From Cardinalis cardinalis (lineage: Eukaryota > Chordata > Aves > Passeriformes > Cardinalidae), in contig JACDOX010000008.1 in the NCBI GenBank assembly GCA_014549065.1, positions 3,238,319 through 3,302,318 on the forward strand: a stretch of DNA of 64,000 nucleotides, in the 5' to 3' direction. Of this stretch, positions 26,201 through 38,130 are shown in pieces. The translations under genes were made by a program, and so were the position numbers. The number at the start of each line of letters is the position of its first letter. Position 1 is the first letter of the stretch. The notes beneath the pieces are model-generated. The model was given only the letters and a program-made list of their open reading frames with translations. It ran no database searches and had not been told where the DNA came from.

Positions 26201-27169
26201 ACTCAATGTTGCTTGTCATATCCATCCCAAGTCTTTTGCATTCCCATCATGGGCAATTATTTTTTAGTGAGATGCTTTCAATTAAAAAGGGGTAAAGTCA
26301 GCCCTTGAAAAGTTTACCATGAACTAATTTCAAGTGCTCATATATTCCAAAAAGTGAGTCTGAAGCAGTAGTTGGAGGCTCTTACTGAAACATGAAGATA
26401 GGAACTCTCAGAAGAATCCACTGAGGAGGCTCTTTTAAATAACTGCCCGTGCAGAATTGCTTCTTGTCANCCCCAAGATAACTGGTTACCACTGTGATTT
26501 CAAGTCTCTGGAGACAGTGAGACAAATTTTAGGAAACATATCCAGCAGAAAATACTCAGGCCTTTATAGGTTAGTCTGAGTAGCCTTCGGAATGCACACA
26601 AAATTATCCAGTGCTTGCTGTGAACNGTGGGAGACTCAGTCTGACTTTCAATTTAAAAAATCAAATAAAATTTAAGACAGTTCTAACTGGAATGCTGAGA
26701 ATTTTCCTGTTGATTTTTGGGACTGTGAGCCATCTTATAAATGGTTCAAGCAGTTAATGCTAAAAATAATAGGAGTTTTGAGGGTCATTNCATGGGAAAT
26801 ATATGACGTTTGTAGTTTCAGAAGGAAGACTGGTGTGCCTGGAAATCATAGACTCTAATTTTCCATGTTAAGCCATTGAATTTGTCTAATTTCCCCTCTT
26901 TCTGAATTTATCTCGCTCAAAAGTCCTCCNTTAGTCCATTTTTCCTTACACATATCTTCTCTGTGCTAGTTTCTGAGGAACTGGCAAGGAAATAAAATAC
27001 ATGTATCCATATATAAATACCTGCATTATTTACACATGTAAACAAAAAATTCCTTCTCTTCTTTGGAATAGTGATCTTAGGCAACTGTTAAGATTCCTAT
27101 TTCCCAATCATTTAATACATTGAAAGTTTAATCAAGGNATATCAAAGAATGTATCTGTGACCAGGGAAA
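23251..27169. other. Unannotated non-coding DNA with minor repeats
   Basis: No gene is supported over 3.9 kb. A small palindrome lies at 23421-23440: CCTATAGA and TCTATAGG around TAAT. ACATCCCT occurs twice in tandem at about 25073-25092. A GC-richer patch near 23660-23830 has frames open by chance. Single Ns become frequent from about 25.5 kb on. Confidence 0.5.
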
Positions 27170-27420
27170 AATAGTTTGGCAAAGAAAAGGTAGGAATGTT
27201 AGAGATAGGAGGTTTTTTTTAATATGTTTCCATGAGAAAGGACAGAAAGAAAAAAAATGCAAAAGAAGACTTAAAGGAAAGAAAATAATCATAAGGCTGA
27301 AAAAACTAAAGGACAGTGCCCAAACTGAAGAGCCATTGAGGAGAAGGAATCATTTAGGAAACTCCAAAGGGTGGGGAATGGAAAACTGAAATTAGGAAGG
27401 GACATTAAAAAAAGCCTAAA
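27170..27420 (+). other. Purine-rich block, about 250 bp
   Basis: The plus strand is dominated by A and G, with GGAAAG, AAGAAG and GAGGAG words and a T-run interruption near 27212. The strand asymmetry is clear but it is not a tandem repeat. It is AT-rich and non-coding. Confidence 0.5.
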
Positions 27421-28944
27421 GCTTTGTCCATGCTGCCAGCAAATCTATTTTGCTCAATTTTGGCTAAGCTGGATAAACATTTTTTCTGGCATGTATAGGT
27501 GCTTGCCCAAATTTGTTTGTTACAAGTAGGTTGGAACAAACCTCCCAAAAATGTTTTTGCCTAGTCTTGTGAATTATGCTAAATCATATTTTTACTTTGA
27601 GTAAAAAAAAATGTGGCCCCACAGAGGCCAGCCAAACACCAAGGCAGCTCAGACAGTTGGATTTCACAGCTGTTTTTACATTCTGTGGTTTAAGCTGTGG
27701 GGATGTGGCTTAACTGCAACATCCCGCCAGATCTCCGAGGGAAGGAGCACCCCAAGGTAGCATTCTCCAGCTCTGCCAACCATCAGGATCAGCATAAGCA
27801 AGGGAGCCCTCATTGCTCTTGATGTCTGTAGTATAAAATTACAACAAAATGCCTGCAGGAGACTGTAACACAAAGAAACCAAAGACACACACAGTCACTG
27901 TGAATGTGCTTGCTCTACACAGTGGTGTTTGGCTCTGTCTTGTACAACTGCAGTGGGGCTGGGGCTCAAGGTGGGTCAGAATCCTGCTTGAAGAGGGAAG
28001 AAAAGTGGCTGAATGCTGCCTCTGCCTTCAGTTTCACAAAGGTTTGTTTCTCACTCGGAGTGGCTCTGAGTGGTGTGTCTTCCCAAGGGAACCATTCTGA
28101 ATGAGTGTCACCAGATACAGATGTTTGACTGTGACCACCCACCNAAGACCATAGCCAGGCTTCAGGTTGTAGTAATGCTGATCTCTCATCTCCTGGTCAT
28201 CAACAGATGTCCAAACCAAGGCCAGCTTCTGTATCACTTCACTTCTGATACNCATCAAACCCCTCAGTGAGTTGTCTATGGGAGCTAAGTAATCTGTTTG
28301 CTTTGTACTTGTGGGTTAGCCTTTGCCACCTTTGCTGCCTGAACTGATATCTTGTGGACTAAGATGAGCACTAGTGTGAGAGAATCAGGTAAGGCTGGGT
28401 GAAAGAGAGATGGAGGACATGGAAAGAGAGACGGGGCCATGTCTTCTGTTAACCATTCACAGTCAGAGCAGTTTGGCTCCAGTATCAAACCATGTGAGAC
28501 NATGAAGTAAAGCTACTTGTTTCAGGACAGCTGCAGGTGCTGCATTGCAGTGATCAAAAAGACTAATAGCAGAATCCCAACAAAGCTGTATGTTTCCTCT
28601 TTTTCCTATGAAATAGGCAACTTTGGCTTTTTGTAAACTGTGGCAAACGTACGAGTGTAGGAAAAACTAATAAAATGTGGCTTGGTACAGATCTGTACCT
28701 TGTGGTTTGTTGACTGTATCTACAAGTCCTTCCTGTGGTTGGTACTCAGAAGTCCTCTTTGTGGATTTCATGGAATCCAATAATGGGTAACTTAATAAGC
28801 CAGCCAGAGATATTTACAGTCACTCTCTCTTCTACTTGTTCATCACTTTTCACTGAATTTCTGTAATCTCACTTATGTTTGAGAACCCTATCCTTTGTCA
28901 GACTTGGTTGAAAAAGTTCTGGGATAAAAGTCACAGAATGTAAA
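27421..28944. other. Unannotated non-coding DNA
   Basis: Several short frames (66-83 codons) near 27.7-28.3 kb overlap on both strands and some cross Ns. No splice or start support, and no repeat recognised. Confidence 0.5.
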
Positions 28945-29006
28945 AAGTGACTGCAAAGTGACTGCAAAAGTGACTGCAAAGTGACTGCAAAGTGACTGCA
29001 AAAGTG
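28945..29006 (+). repeat. Minisatellite: five copies of an 11-12 bp unit
   Basis: GTGACTGCAAA or GTGACTGCAAAA recurs with starts at 28947, 28958, 28970, 28981 and 28992, then decays at GTGTTG. The period alternates 11, 12, 11, 11, 12, the variation being one extra A. The unit contains a TGACTG word, close to a half AP-1 site. Confidence 0.95.
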
Positions 29007-30305
29007 TTGTCTGTATATAAAACCAGACTAAAAAACAACCTGATAAACAGTATTAGAAGGAAAATGACACAACTGTATTGTTTTACATTAGTGATTGCAA
29101 ACATGATTTTCTCATTTCTTCCTTCAAGCAATGTCTAATGTCCTACTGCTTCAATTCATCTGAAGGTTNCAACTTGAATGTGTTTGTTTTTAATTGAGCT
29201 GAGAAAAGACTGGACTTGTAAGTGCCAGTCTAACTCTTCTTATGTCTGTTCCAGCACATGCAGAAGGACTAATAGGGGTGTGTTAAACTTTGCCCGTTAG
29301 AAATATGGTCTGCATCCGTGGTCCTTAGGCAGCTTTTAAGGCTCCCAGTACTCCATGGGATGTAGGGCATTGCTTTGGGGCAGCTAGTTAAGGCATCTTC
29401 ATCCTATTCAGCACCATTTTCTCTGGCATGCCTCAGTTGAGAGGTAATTGAGGAACAATGGTGGATTGAACCACTCAGCCTGATTTTTCTGACAGTCTGA
29501 GTACCTGAAGGTCCTTATGCTGTTACTGGTTGTTTTGTGATAGCATCTGTGACCCCTATTCAGCATCCAAAGCTCCACAACGTAAAGCAGTGTGTACTCA
29601 CAAAGAATAAAACTATGGCCCTTGCCCTTGCCGACTTCAAATATGGTTTATGGTTCATNCAGAAACTCCCCGTGTCAAACTGAGCACCAAAACTAATGGT
29701 CAACAAATTCACAAACCACTAGAAAACAAAGAACAGCTTTAAAAGTCCACAATGGATCACATGTAAATGTTACCCTGTTTTACACTGGAAACTTTTCTGA
29801 CTTCTGTTAGCATGTTGATAAATTCCTGCAACCAACATCATGTGACAAAAGGGATAACTTAACATCCAGGATTTCTAAGTGCTTGTAAATAGGATCACAC
29901 TTCTTTACAAACTCTCAGAAATGGAAAAAATATTTTTTTAATTGCCATATTGGCAAATAGGAAGGACAAAGAGGGGAAAACCAAGAACAACATATTTAGT
30001 CACAGTAAGCACCCAAAACAAATTACAGTGCTTTATGACTGCTGCAAACAATTTGAGCAGTCCATTTTTCTTACAGAGTTATCTAGTCNTAAGCTATTGC
30101 CAGTAGATGAACAGTGCCCACCAGTGTTTGCCAACCAAAGAAAAAGAGGGGGAAAAACCTTCACACTTAGGTTGCTGTGGTCCATTTTTGATTTGCAGCA
30201 GTTTTGCAAAGCAGTGTTCACAGTAATTTGTTCTGTTTTCAGCAGTGTCCTTGACCATACCCCCTGCCAGTAACAGGACCCTTAAGACCAAGAGAAAGAA
30301 ACAAC
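29007..30305. other. Unannotated non-coding DNA
   Basis: Single-copy sequence. A 107-codon frame at 29950-30273 crosses an N and lacks splice support. No known repeat is seen. Confidence 0.5.
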
Positions 30306-30320
30306 TTTTTTTTTTTTTTT
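30306..30320 (+). repeat. Poly(T) run of 15
   Basis: Homopolymer following AGAAAGAAACAAC. No minus-strand retroelement body was recognised to its right, so it is probably simple sequence rather than a retrotransposition tail. Confidence 0.9.
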
Positions 30321-32215
30321 ACCCAACTAGCGGAGGATGTGCTGAGCCAAAATAGAAATAGCAAGGTCAGGTCAGGGCAAGGCCCTGCATTTCATTAGCT
30401 AGGCCTGGCTAGGAGTGATTAAATATGTACAAGAGGCTTTGAATAGATTCAGGGAGGAGGGATGACATTGTGGAATACAGAAAAATCATTCTTTGGTGCT
30501 GTCAAATGACTAAATACAGGATGGTACTTAATTTGAGAGATAAAAAGAATTTATTTTAATTATTTTAATTCTGTACAAAAGAGGAGATATTTTATTTTCT
30601 GTTGAGTGTTTTGAAGAGGAGAGGAGGGTCTGGACAAAATGTGTCAGCGTGTCTTAACAGAATCCAGATAGCCTTGAGATATGTGTTGACCAAGCCTGCA
30701 GTTCTCATGAATTTAACTTGATGAAGACAGTAAAAAGACAAAATTATATTGGCAGTGAAATCGAGGCACTGATAAATTTTAAAGGTGCTCTGGTTATAAA
30801 CTGGGGACCTTCAGAGTACACTGCTCTGTTTCATCAGACATGTTAGAGAATTGGAAAGAATGGAGCTTTGAAGCCNGAAAAAGTACTGTGTCAAGTAGTG
30901 CTCTGGCTGCCCAGCTTGAATTTGCTTTTGGGGCTGCCTGACTTTACTGACATTTTATAACTGTTTTGTAATTCTTGTATAAGTCACATTGTTGCATAGG
31001 CACCTAGGCACTGAATGCCCATAGTTTGCAGTCCTTTTCCATAGAAATGCCAGCCCAGCTGGTTGAAGTATGTTTACGTTTGTCCAGAACACNAATAATT
31101 ATGTATTTGCAAAATTTCTAGGGGTTATTTTTTGAGACCAGCCCACTGGAATATTTCCACTTTATACCTCTTCTGAAAGANGATTCCTGCAGCAGCATAA
31201 TACTCCTCAGTGTCATGTTGGAAGGTCAATTCAGAATCAGCTGGGGATTTCTGCATAGTCATTTTTGCATGAATGTAACTTAAAACATTGTAAAAGCCTG
31301 GATTTAGTTGCAGTAGTGCAATCTATGTGTCTAGACATTCGTGTATTTACAGTGGTATAAAGATACTAATATCATTCATACTGGTTCTTGTTTCCTAAAT
31401 AGTATATTTTTCCTTCTGGTTCAGTATGTCTTAACTGCCTAGAAAGTGTTTTCCTGGGCAGTGTTGTATCTTCTTTTCTCTATCACAGAAAATAAAAAGC
31501 TTATGAAAAATCTTCTGCTTTTTTGAAGGTTATTTGATGGCAAAGCTGACGTTAAATGGTCAGTTCACTGGCAGAGGTATATGGTTTGATGTATATGTTT
31601 TCTTGCTAAGATGTCAGATTGACAGCCCTGGGAACAGAAATCCTCAGCTAATTGCCCAAACATGCAGCATATTGCAAACTTTGCCAACCTTTCACAGCGA
31701 TAGTATCTTGATCCTTGAGCGTGAGAGCATATCTAAGCCTTCAGAGGGCATTCAGTGCTGAAGCCGATAGGGCATAAGAAGTACTTTTTGTTAGCTCTCT
31801 TCATGATTCACGAAGGTAAACAATGACCCTGAGTTTCCTTTGTAAAGCTATTGAACAGCCAGCCTGGCAATAACAGCTCCNAGTCAGAATTAACAAGAAC
31901 TACGTTTCAAGCTGTGGTAACTTTATTATGAAAGACTGCAGATCCCACTTTCCATCCTGTGAATGAGCACTTGCCCCTGCTCATTGTATCTCTCCCTGTT
32001 GTTCCACTACCAGGAATGACCAGTTGTGGGCCTGGAAAGTTTAGATCACACATTCTTAAAGATTTCTAAACTAGCACTAGTGCAAATTTAGTCTCTGAGG
32101 CTTGGTCAGAAGCAGTATTTGTCAATAAATGGTCTCTGCATCAACATGGATGTTCTCAAGTACCTATCACGGCAAGTCCTAACTGCTGACTGATTGTGAA
32201 ACTCATCATTCTTTC
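30321..32215. other. Unannotated non-coding DNA
   Basis: AT-rich single-copy sequence with a small TTATTTTAA duplication near 30552-30570. No gene, RNA gene or mobile element is recognised. Confidence 0.5.
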
Positions 32216-32480
32216 CCTGACCATTCCTGCATCTGCTCTTCTCCTCCTTTTCAGGTTTTCCCCCTGCTGCTTCTCGCACCCATGACCTTTGCCATTTCCC
32301 TTCACCTTGCCTCCATCCACTCTTTTNCCATTTTTCTCTCCTGCTCTTGTCAATTCCAGTCCTCTTGCATGCCCCTCTTCCTACTGCTCTCCCTTTCCTG
32401 NAGTATATTTTTTCCTTCAAACATCCCCACCTATTTTTAATTCACTCATCTTCCTACTGCTTCCTATCTCCCTCCCCTCA
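32216..32480 (+). other. Pyrimidine-rich block, about 265 bp
   Basis: Strong C/T bias on the plus strand with many TCCT, CTTC and CCCT words. Shorter pyrimidine runs follow near 32750-32850 and 32955-33000. It is not a tandem repeat. Open frames through it are long partly because of the bias, so they are not treated as coding. Confidence 0.55.
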
Positions 32481-33779
32481 TTGTCACATGGAATAAGAAG
32501 TGGTATTATGACAAGGTGGGTGCTGTTAGCAGCACTGCAATTGATCTATTCTGCATTGTCCCTCTGTCTTGTCCTCATAGTTTCTTCTTACCAGTTGCCT
32601 TGATGCATTTAATATATTGAATTTTATTATTTTTTCTTCCTTTTCATTAGGAGTCTGAGGGAAGGAGGACAAGCAATAGGGGTGTGCTTATTTGTCATTT
32701 TCTGTGCATAAGAAGGGGTAGAGACCCTGTCTTGAAAAACTTGGCTTTTTTTTTCCTTGAGGTTTTCTTCCAGGCCCTTTCCTAAGTGAATGGAGAGGAG
32801 TGATTTTCTTGTATCACCGGCATTCTTTTCTTTCTCTCCTCCTTTCTGCCCAGTCACATCCCTAATTAATTGAATTCCCTACTAGATCTTTTGTGAGTCA
32901 TTTCAATTACCCATTAGTGAAGCAGCCTGGGATTTCTGCTGTGTTTTCACTCATCTTCCTGGAATTTCTCTTCTCCTCCCTCCCCCTCCTTCCCCTTTTA
33001 GTCACTCTGCTCTGTGAAAAGCATTAGATGGACTCCAGCTCCGAGTGCCTATATTGTTTGCAGGCCCAGCTGCATACTTCCACACTCTGCCTTGTGCGTC
33101 ACAGCTATTCATCTTGTTTTGTACTTGGCTCTGCTGCAGATGCTGTAAATATGGTAATTTTAGATCCCCTGATTGGAAAGGGTTGCAGGGCGGGTCTAAG
33201 TGGTAAGAGCACTGCTTGATTTACACTAGTTCGTTCTGGTTTCTCAGGGTTTGGCGTTTTACAGATACAACTGAAATGAAACATGGCTGTAAAAGCAGTC
33301 TCTTTTTTAGGGTTAGGAGAAGGATAAAGGTGAGGGTATCTTTGTGTACAGCAGTGCAAAAGCAGGAGATTATCATCCTCAGATTATTATGTAGGATGCC
33401 TTCTCACCCAGATAGCTGCAAAACATGGATGGATCTCAAAACTGCAAAAATGGAAAAGATCCAANAAGGAGAACTGTGAAAGGCAAATCTGGAAACTGAC
33501 AGAAATGCCATCAGTACTCAAGNACTGTAGACTTACGGCAATCCCTGAAGAACAAAATCAATGAGCAGCTTATCTGTAAAAAATTTTTGAAATGGTGCAG
33601 AGGAGTGTAGCAGGTAANATGCATTATATTTCTGAGGAGAACAAGGCAGTGATAAAGCCAGCTTACTAAAATTATGATGGATGCAGTGACCGCCTGAAAT
33701 CTGATATATGGAGAATTGCATTTCTATTCTGAAATTGAATTTTTACAGCACATGAATCTTTCATGCTTGGGGTAATTCT
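32481..33779. other. Unannotated non-coding DNA
   Basis: Ordinary sequence with continued pyrimidine bias in its first 500 bases. No gene is supported; short frames on both strands overlap. Confidence 0.45.
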
Positions 33780-34330
33780 CCAGTGATACAGAGAGGCAAA
33801 CAGCATCACTGGGAACCAACCTGCCGGAAATGCGCCCCACATGTCCCAAGTTACAAAAGTAATTTACACTGCTCAAGCTATTATGATACTTTCATATTAT
33901 TACAATACTTGTCCCTGTGAGGTTAGAGTATTTCATGAGAGAACAAACTTTTGATAATCAGGCTGTTGTGAGAAGGCCCTCTCTCATGACTTCCCAGGGG
34001 GAGCTCATTTGTTGGACTGACGGGAAGTGAATTTATGAGGGCTCCCTGCACATCGATATTCATAGGTATTTTTTTTTCTCCTCTGAGCTCTTTATTCAGG
34101 CAAAGGAGAGAGGAAGGGAACAGTGTGAAAATACCACTCAGTACAGACACATTAAGATGTTCTTAGGAGACCTACTGGGAAGTATTTTACCTTTAATATC
34201 TTGAAATCTTGGCCCCCCATTAAGCAGCGGTGGATTTCAGAGGTTCATTAGGTGGCTCTGGAGTTCTGCCACTTCACAGGGTAACGTTACTCAAGTCAAA
34301 ACTGTAAAAGTGAGGAAGGAGCTAGTGAAG
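33780..34330. promoter_or_regulatory. Cluster of conserved-element-like patches
   Basis: Several patches have the look of vertebrate conserved enhancers: CTGCCGGAAATGCGCC (ETS-like GGAA with CpGs), CTTTTGATAATCAGGC, ACATCGATATTCATAGG and CCCCATTAAGCAGCGG, then GGGTAACGTTACTC. CpGs are more frequent here than nearby and no repeat is visible. Inferred by eye only. Confidence 0.25.
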
Positions 34331-37300
34331 AGTTNTGTGTGTGAGCCCCCTCTTTCTTTACTGGGCACCCAGCAGCAGAGCCTGCAAAATCTTATCTGAA
34401 GTTACCAGGTCATGACAACACTTTTTTTATCGGTCTGTGGTGTCGCTCTATTTTCTGGCACATACCATTGCTAGTATCATGTTACAAGGTTTAGTGATTT
34501 GGCCATTCTTACACCTTTTAATTTCTTACATGTCCTTTTAGATTAAGTTTTCCACTGCAGAGTTAGCCTGGTGAGGACTGCTACCCAACTTCTAGGCTGA
34601 GCAGCCCAGCATCTGAAATGGAGTTTCAGGCCTGCTGTCATTTCACCTGATAAGCTGTCCAGTGTGTGCCAGAGGATGCCAACTGTGCCACATATACTGA
34701 TTGAATTGCCCATGCTCTAGGCAGCTTTCTGCACCTTTCCCTAGTAGCTGCTTTCTTTTCCCAAGAGTATGCAGTGGGACAGAAGACTTCTGCTTCACTA
34801 GACTGAGAAAAGCCATTTGTCACAGCACAGAGCTGGCTTCTGTATCACTGGCAAGATGGCACATACACTGCAGGTGAAAACCCCATTAGCACTTCCATGC
34901 CAAAGAGTATTTAATGTTCCTTTACCTTTACCTAAATTCTCCTCCTGTAATGTTAGTAGATTTCTTCATATGTTTTTGCCACTGTGTAACACTGCTTGGC
35001 TCCTACAAAGTACTGCTGTGTTTTGCTCCACAGTTGTTCACACCTTAGCAGATGAAAACCTGACATTAACTTAAATTACATAGTTAGTTCAGTTGGTCAG
35101 TAAAGGAGCTAAAGAAATTTTAAGTTTATTGTATTCATAAACTCTCTTGGAGTTTTCACAGATAGGTTGGGTATACATAAAAAAAAATCCACAACTTCTG
35201 GAAAATATTGTTTGTTGTGGAGCTATTTTGGACTTCTAGGGTTCTGGGCTGTAAAATGCTGTAAAGCTTGATNGACTCCCAGTAACAGGCTATTTTCATT
35301 GCTCTATTTTTTTGACAGAGCAGCAAGAAAAACAATGATTTCTCAAACAACTGAACAGTGACTGAGTTTTCTATTTTTACTTCTGTTTTGATATACAAAA
35401 ACTAGATTTAGAATATGACCACTAAATCACACTACACTGTAAAAAGCAAATTATAAAGATGATTTTAATTNCTCTCATCTCAGGACTGTTCAAGAGACTG
35501 GCTCAATCTCTGTACACATATCACATGCTAGCGATTGCTCCAGGGTATGCCCATTTATAGCATTTCTCTTACAACACCTTCTCACTTGACTATCTGCCAC
35601 TGCTTCTACTCTAGACAAGGTGCACTTTTTGGAAAAGAATGNGTGACATGAGAATTACCATGTGCCAATGCAGTTTTCAAGGATCTTTAGTGGTTATCAA
35701 AGTAACAGATATCTAATACCAAGGCTATGGAAGCACACCCATAAGATGTAAATACAAAATTAGATATCATCTGCCCAATCTTTTCATTTGCATGCTGGCA
35801 AATTACTTGCTGTTTTAGAGAGAGAAATGGTTCTTTGAATGGGACTTGCCAGGAGAAAGGGAAAGGTACCCATATGTGCAGCCATAAGGTTTCTGATTTA
35901 TCTGTGCTCTGTACAAGCAGTTGGTTACACCTCAGAGCTGCAGAGCTGAAGACAGAATATCCCCATGGTAAGTGAGTAAGTAGGNAGGGAAATTATGCAT
36001 TGGTTTGGTGAAGTATGTAAGAGACATCAAGGAGAAAAGAATTCATTAAAAAGGGAAGTTCTGGGAAAGAAGTTACAATGTAATGATGGGGAAGTAAGAC
36101 CTTACTAGATGTATTATTTTTGGAAGATGAAGAAGGGATCAGATTAGGATAATGGGAGAGATCAGGAGGGGAGAGAGGATTTGTACAGACCAAACATTTA
36201 AGCATGATTCTTCAGGTGACCTGTTGCCAGGTTTGTGACCAAATTAAGTTGGGTATATTATCAAATTAAATGAGTACATGCATGTAAAATACATATTCAA
36301 GAATACTTTGCAGAGCTGGACTCAATACTGTGTAGTACAGAGAATGCTTAACGCTTTCTGACCTTCTTAGCACCTTCCAGGAACTACTCAATACTTTGTT
36401 TTGTTCCCAAATTAGCTTTGCTTCAGCACTACCCTCATCCCCACTGGCAGCTCTTCCCATCTCCAAGTTGCTTAGTACACGTGGCAGCTTTCTTGGCTTC
36501 AGGCTTCATTCACATGCACTTGGAAGTACCTTGGCATGACTTACACATGTAACAGAGTGAGCCCGTTGCCAGCTCTTGTCCTCGTCCTGCCTGTTGTCAT
36601 TTGATGCATGAGAGTGGTGGTGAAAAGTGTCTTGCCCAGTGTCCTCAACTGGATTAGTATTTGAGTGTAGGGTAGTCTTTGAGCTGGTTTAATACAGAAT
36701 ATCCTAGGTCCCAATTCTAATCTAATTCTTCTCCAGAACAGATTCTAATCTAGTTCAGTCCATCTGTTGGGTTCCAAATGTCGTGTTAAATCACATACAT
36801 GAAACACAGTCATTTAATAGGGCATGCAGTTTACAGGGTGAAAATGGGGAGAAATCTCATTTTAGATGATTCTCTTACTCACACAGAGCTTGTACACAGA
36901 TATTTCTTTTTAAAAATAAATTACTAATCACATTACCCTTTTGTTATCTAAGCAGCTGGATGGCAAAAGTCTGGCCTAGTCACCCACTGTATTTGATTTT
37001 GCAAAGAATTGGCACTTGGAGAGGGTCAGTTTGCATTTCTCTCTCTCTCCATTATGTTGTGTGCTTAGAGAGGTTTGTGTGGGCTATTACACTTGGCTCC
37101 CATGAGATCCCACATCTGGTAAAGGAAAGAGTGTGTGACCCTGCTCACAGCCTCTTCCTTACCCCCAGCCTCCCCCCATCATCTGAGAAGGTTAAACTAA
37201 AAGCAACATGTATGATGGCAAAGGTCCAAGTTTGAAATGTGTCCGTTGTATGTGTTCAGTTCAAAAACAACATATCAAGGCGAGTGCAGTCCTTACAAGT

Positions 37301-38090
37301 GGCACCCCTGGGCCTTCTTTTATTCCAAAGCAGAGATATTTACCCAAGGAAAAGATGGAAGTGATGGGGTAACAGAGTACACATTTTGGGAAAATATGCA
37401 GGCAGAGACTGAAGAAAAAATAACATTCTGCCACAAGTAGCTGCCTTGTTCCTCAACTTTTTTTTTTCCCTTCAGATTAGAACCAGCCATTTTTGTGTTC
37501 TTTCAAGCACCTTCTGTGGTTTCCTGACAGCTGGCTAGAGAGGATTGAAATCTGGCTTGAAAAATAGGCCATGGGTCATGTTATTTTCANGAGGGGAGAA
37601 GCAAAAATTCCCATAATGGTCAAAATTCACAGGCCTGAGTTTTGTTGGGTTGTTGTTTTGTAGAACATCAGTGTTGGATATTTTAATTTTAACTTCAGTT
37701 AAAAANTCATAATAAAGAGTAACTACAGATTAAGCTCTTAGTTTCTCCTCCCTCTGATGTATAATGGCATATGCCGTATTTTGTGTGNAGCTGCAGCATG
37801 TTCTTTTTCTCTGGAGTGTGACAGGAAAATGTTCAGCTTCATAAAAGAGTATGCTGGGGTTTTCTGAAAGTATTTTTTGTTTGTTTTTTTAAGAATATGG
37901 TAACATTTGTCTTGCAAATACTGTCTCNCTAACAGAAAGACAAGTCTGAGTAACAGCCTGCAGACCAGTGTTCTCTTCCCAGNTCTCCTGAGCCTGAATT
38001 GAAAATAGCAATACATTCTCAGCTTTATGTTCAAACAGATGGTTTCTGTTAGGAGTTATAAACCTTTCTGGTGTTTTGTTCTTTTGTGAA
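34331..38090. other. Unannotated non-coding DNA
   Basis: No gene is supported in this 3.8 kb. A further single-copy patch at about 34420-34560 (TTATCGGTCTG, GTGTCGCTC) may extend the preceding cluster. A purine-rich patch lies at about 36020-36180. A short exon-like stretch at about 37071-37120 has two open frames and a weak donor, so it is not called. Confidence 0.5.
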
Positions 38091-38130
38091 CAAGTTCTCT
38101 TTTTAAAATATTATAAAAAGAGAATACTTG
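38091..38130. repeat. Long inverted repeat (hairpin), 15 pairs with one bulge
   Basis: The arm 38095-38105 (TTCTCTTTTTA) is the exact complement of 38114-38124 around the 8-base loop AAATATTA. A further CAAG at 38091-38094 pairs with CTTG at 38127-38130 past a two-base bulge. AT-rich, it could extrude as a cruciform or form an RNA hairpin. It is too short and AT-rich to call a microRNA. Confidence 0.9.
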
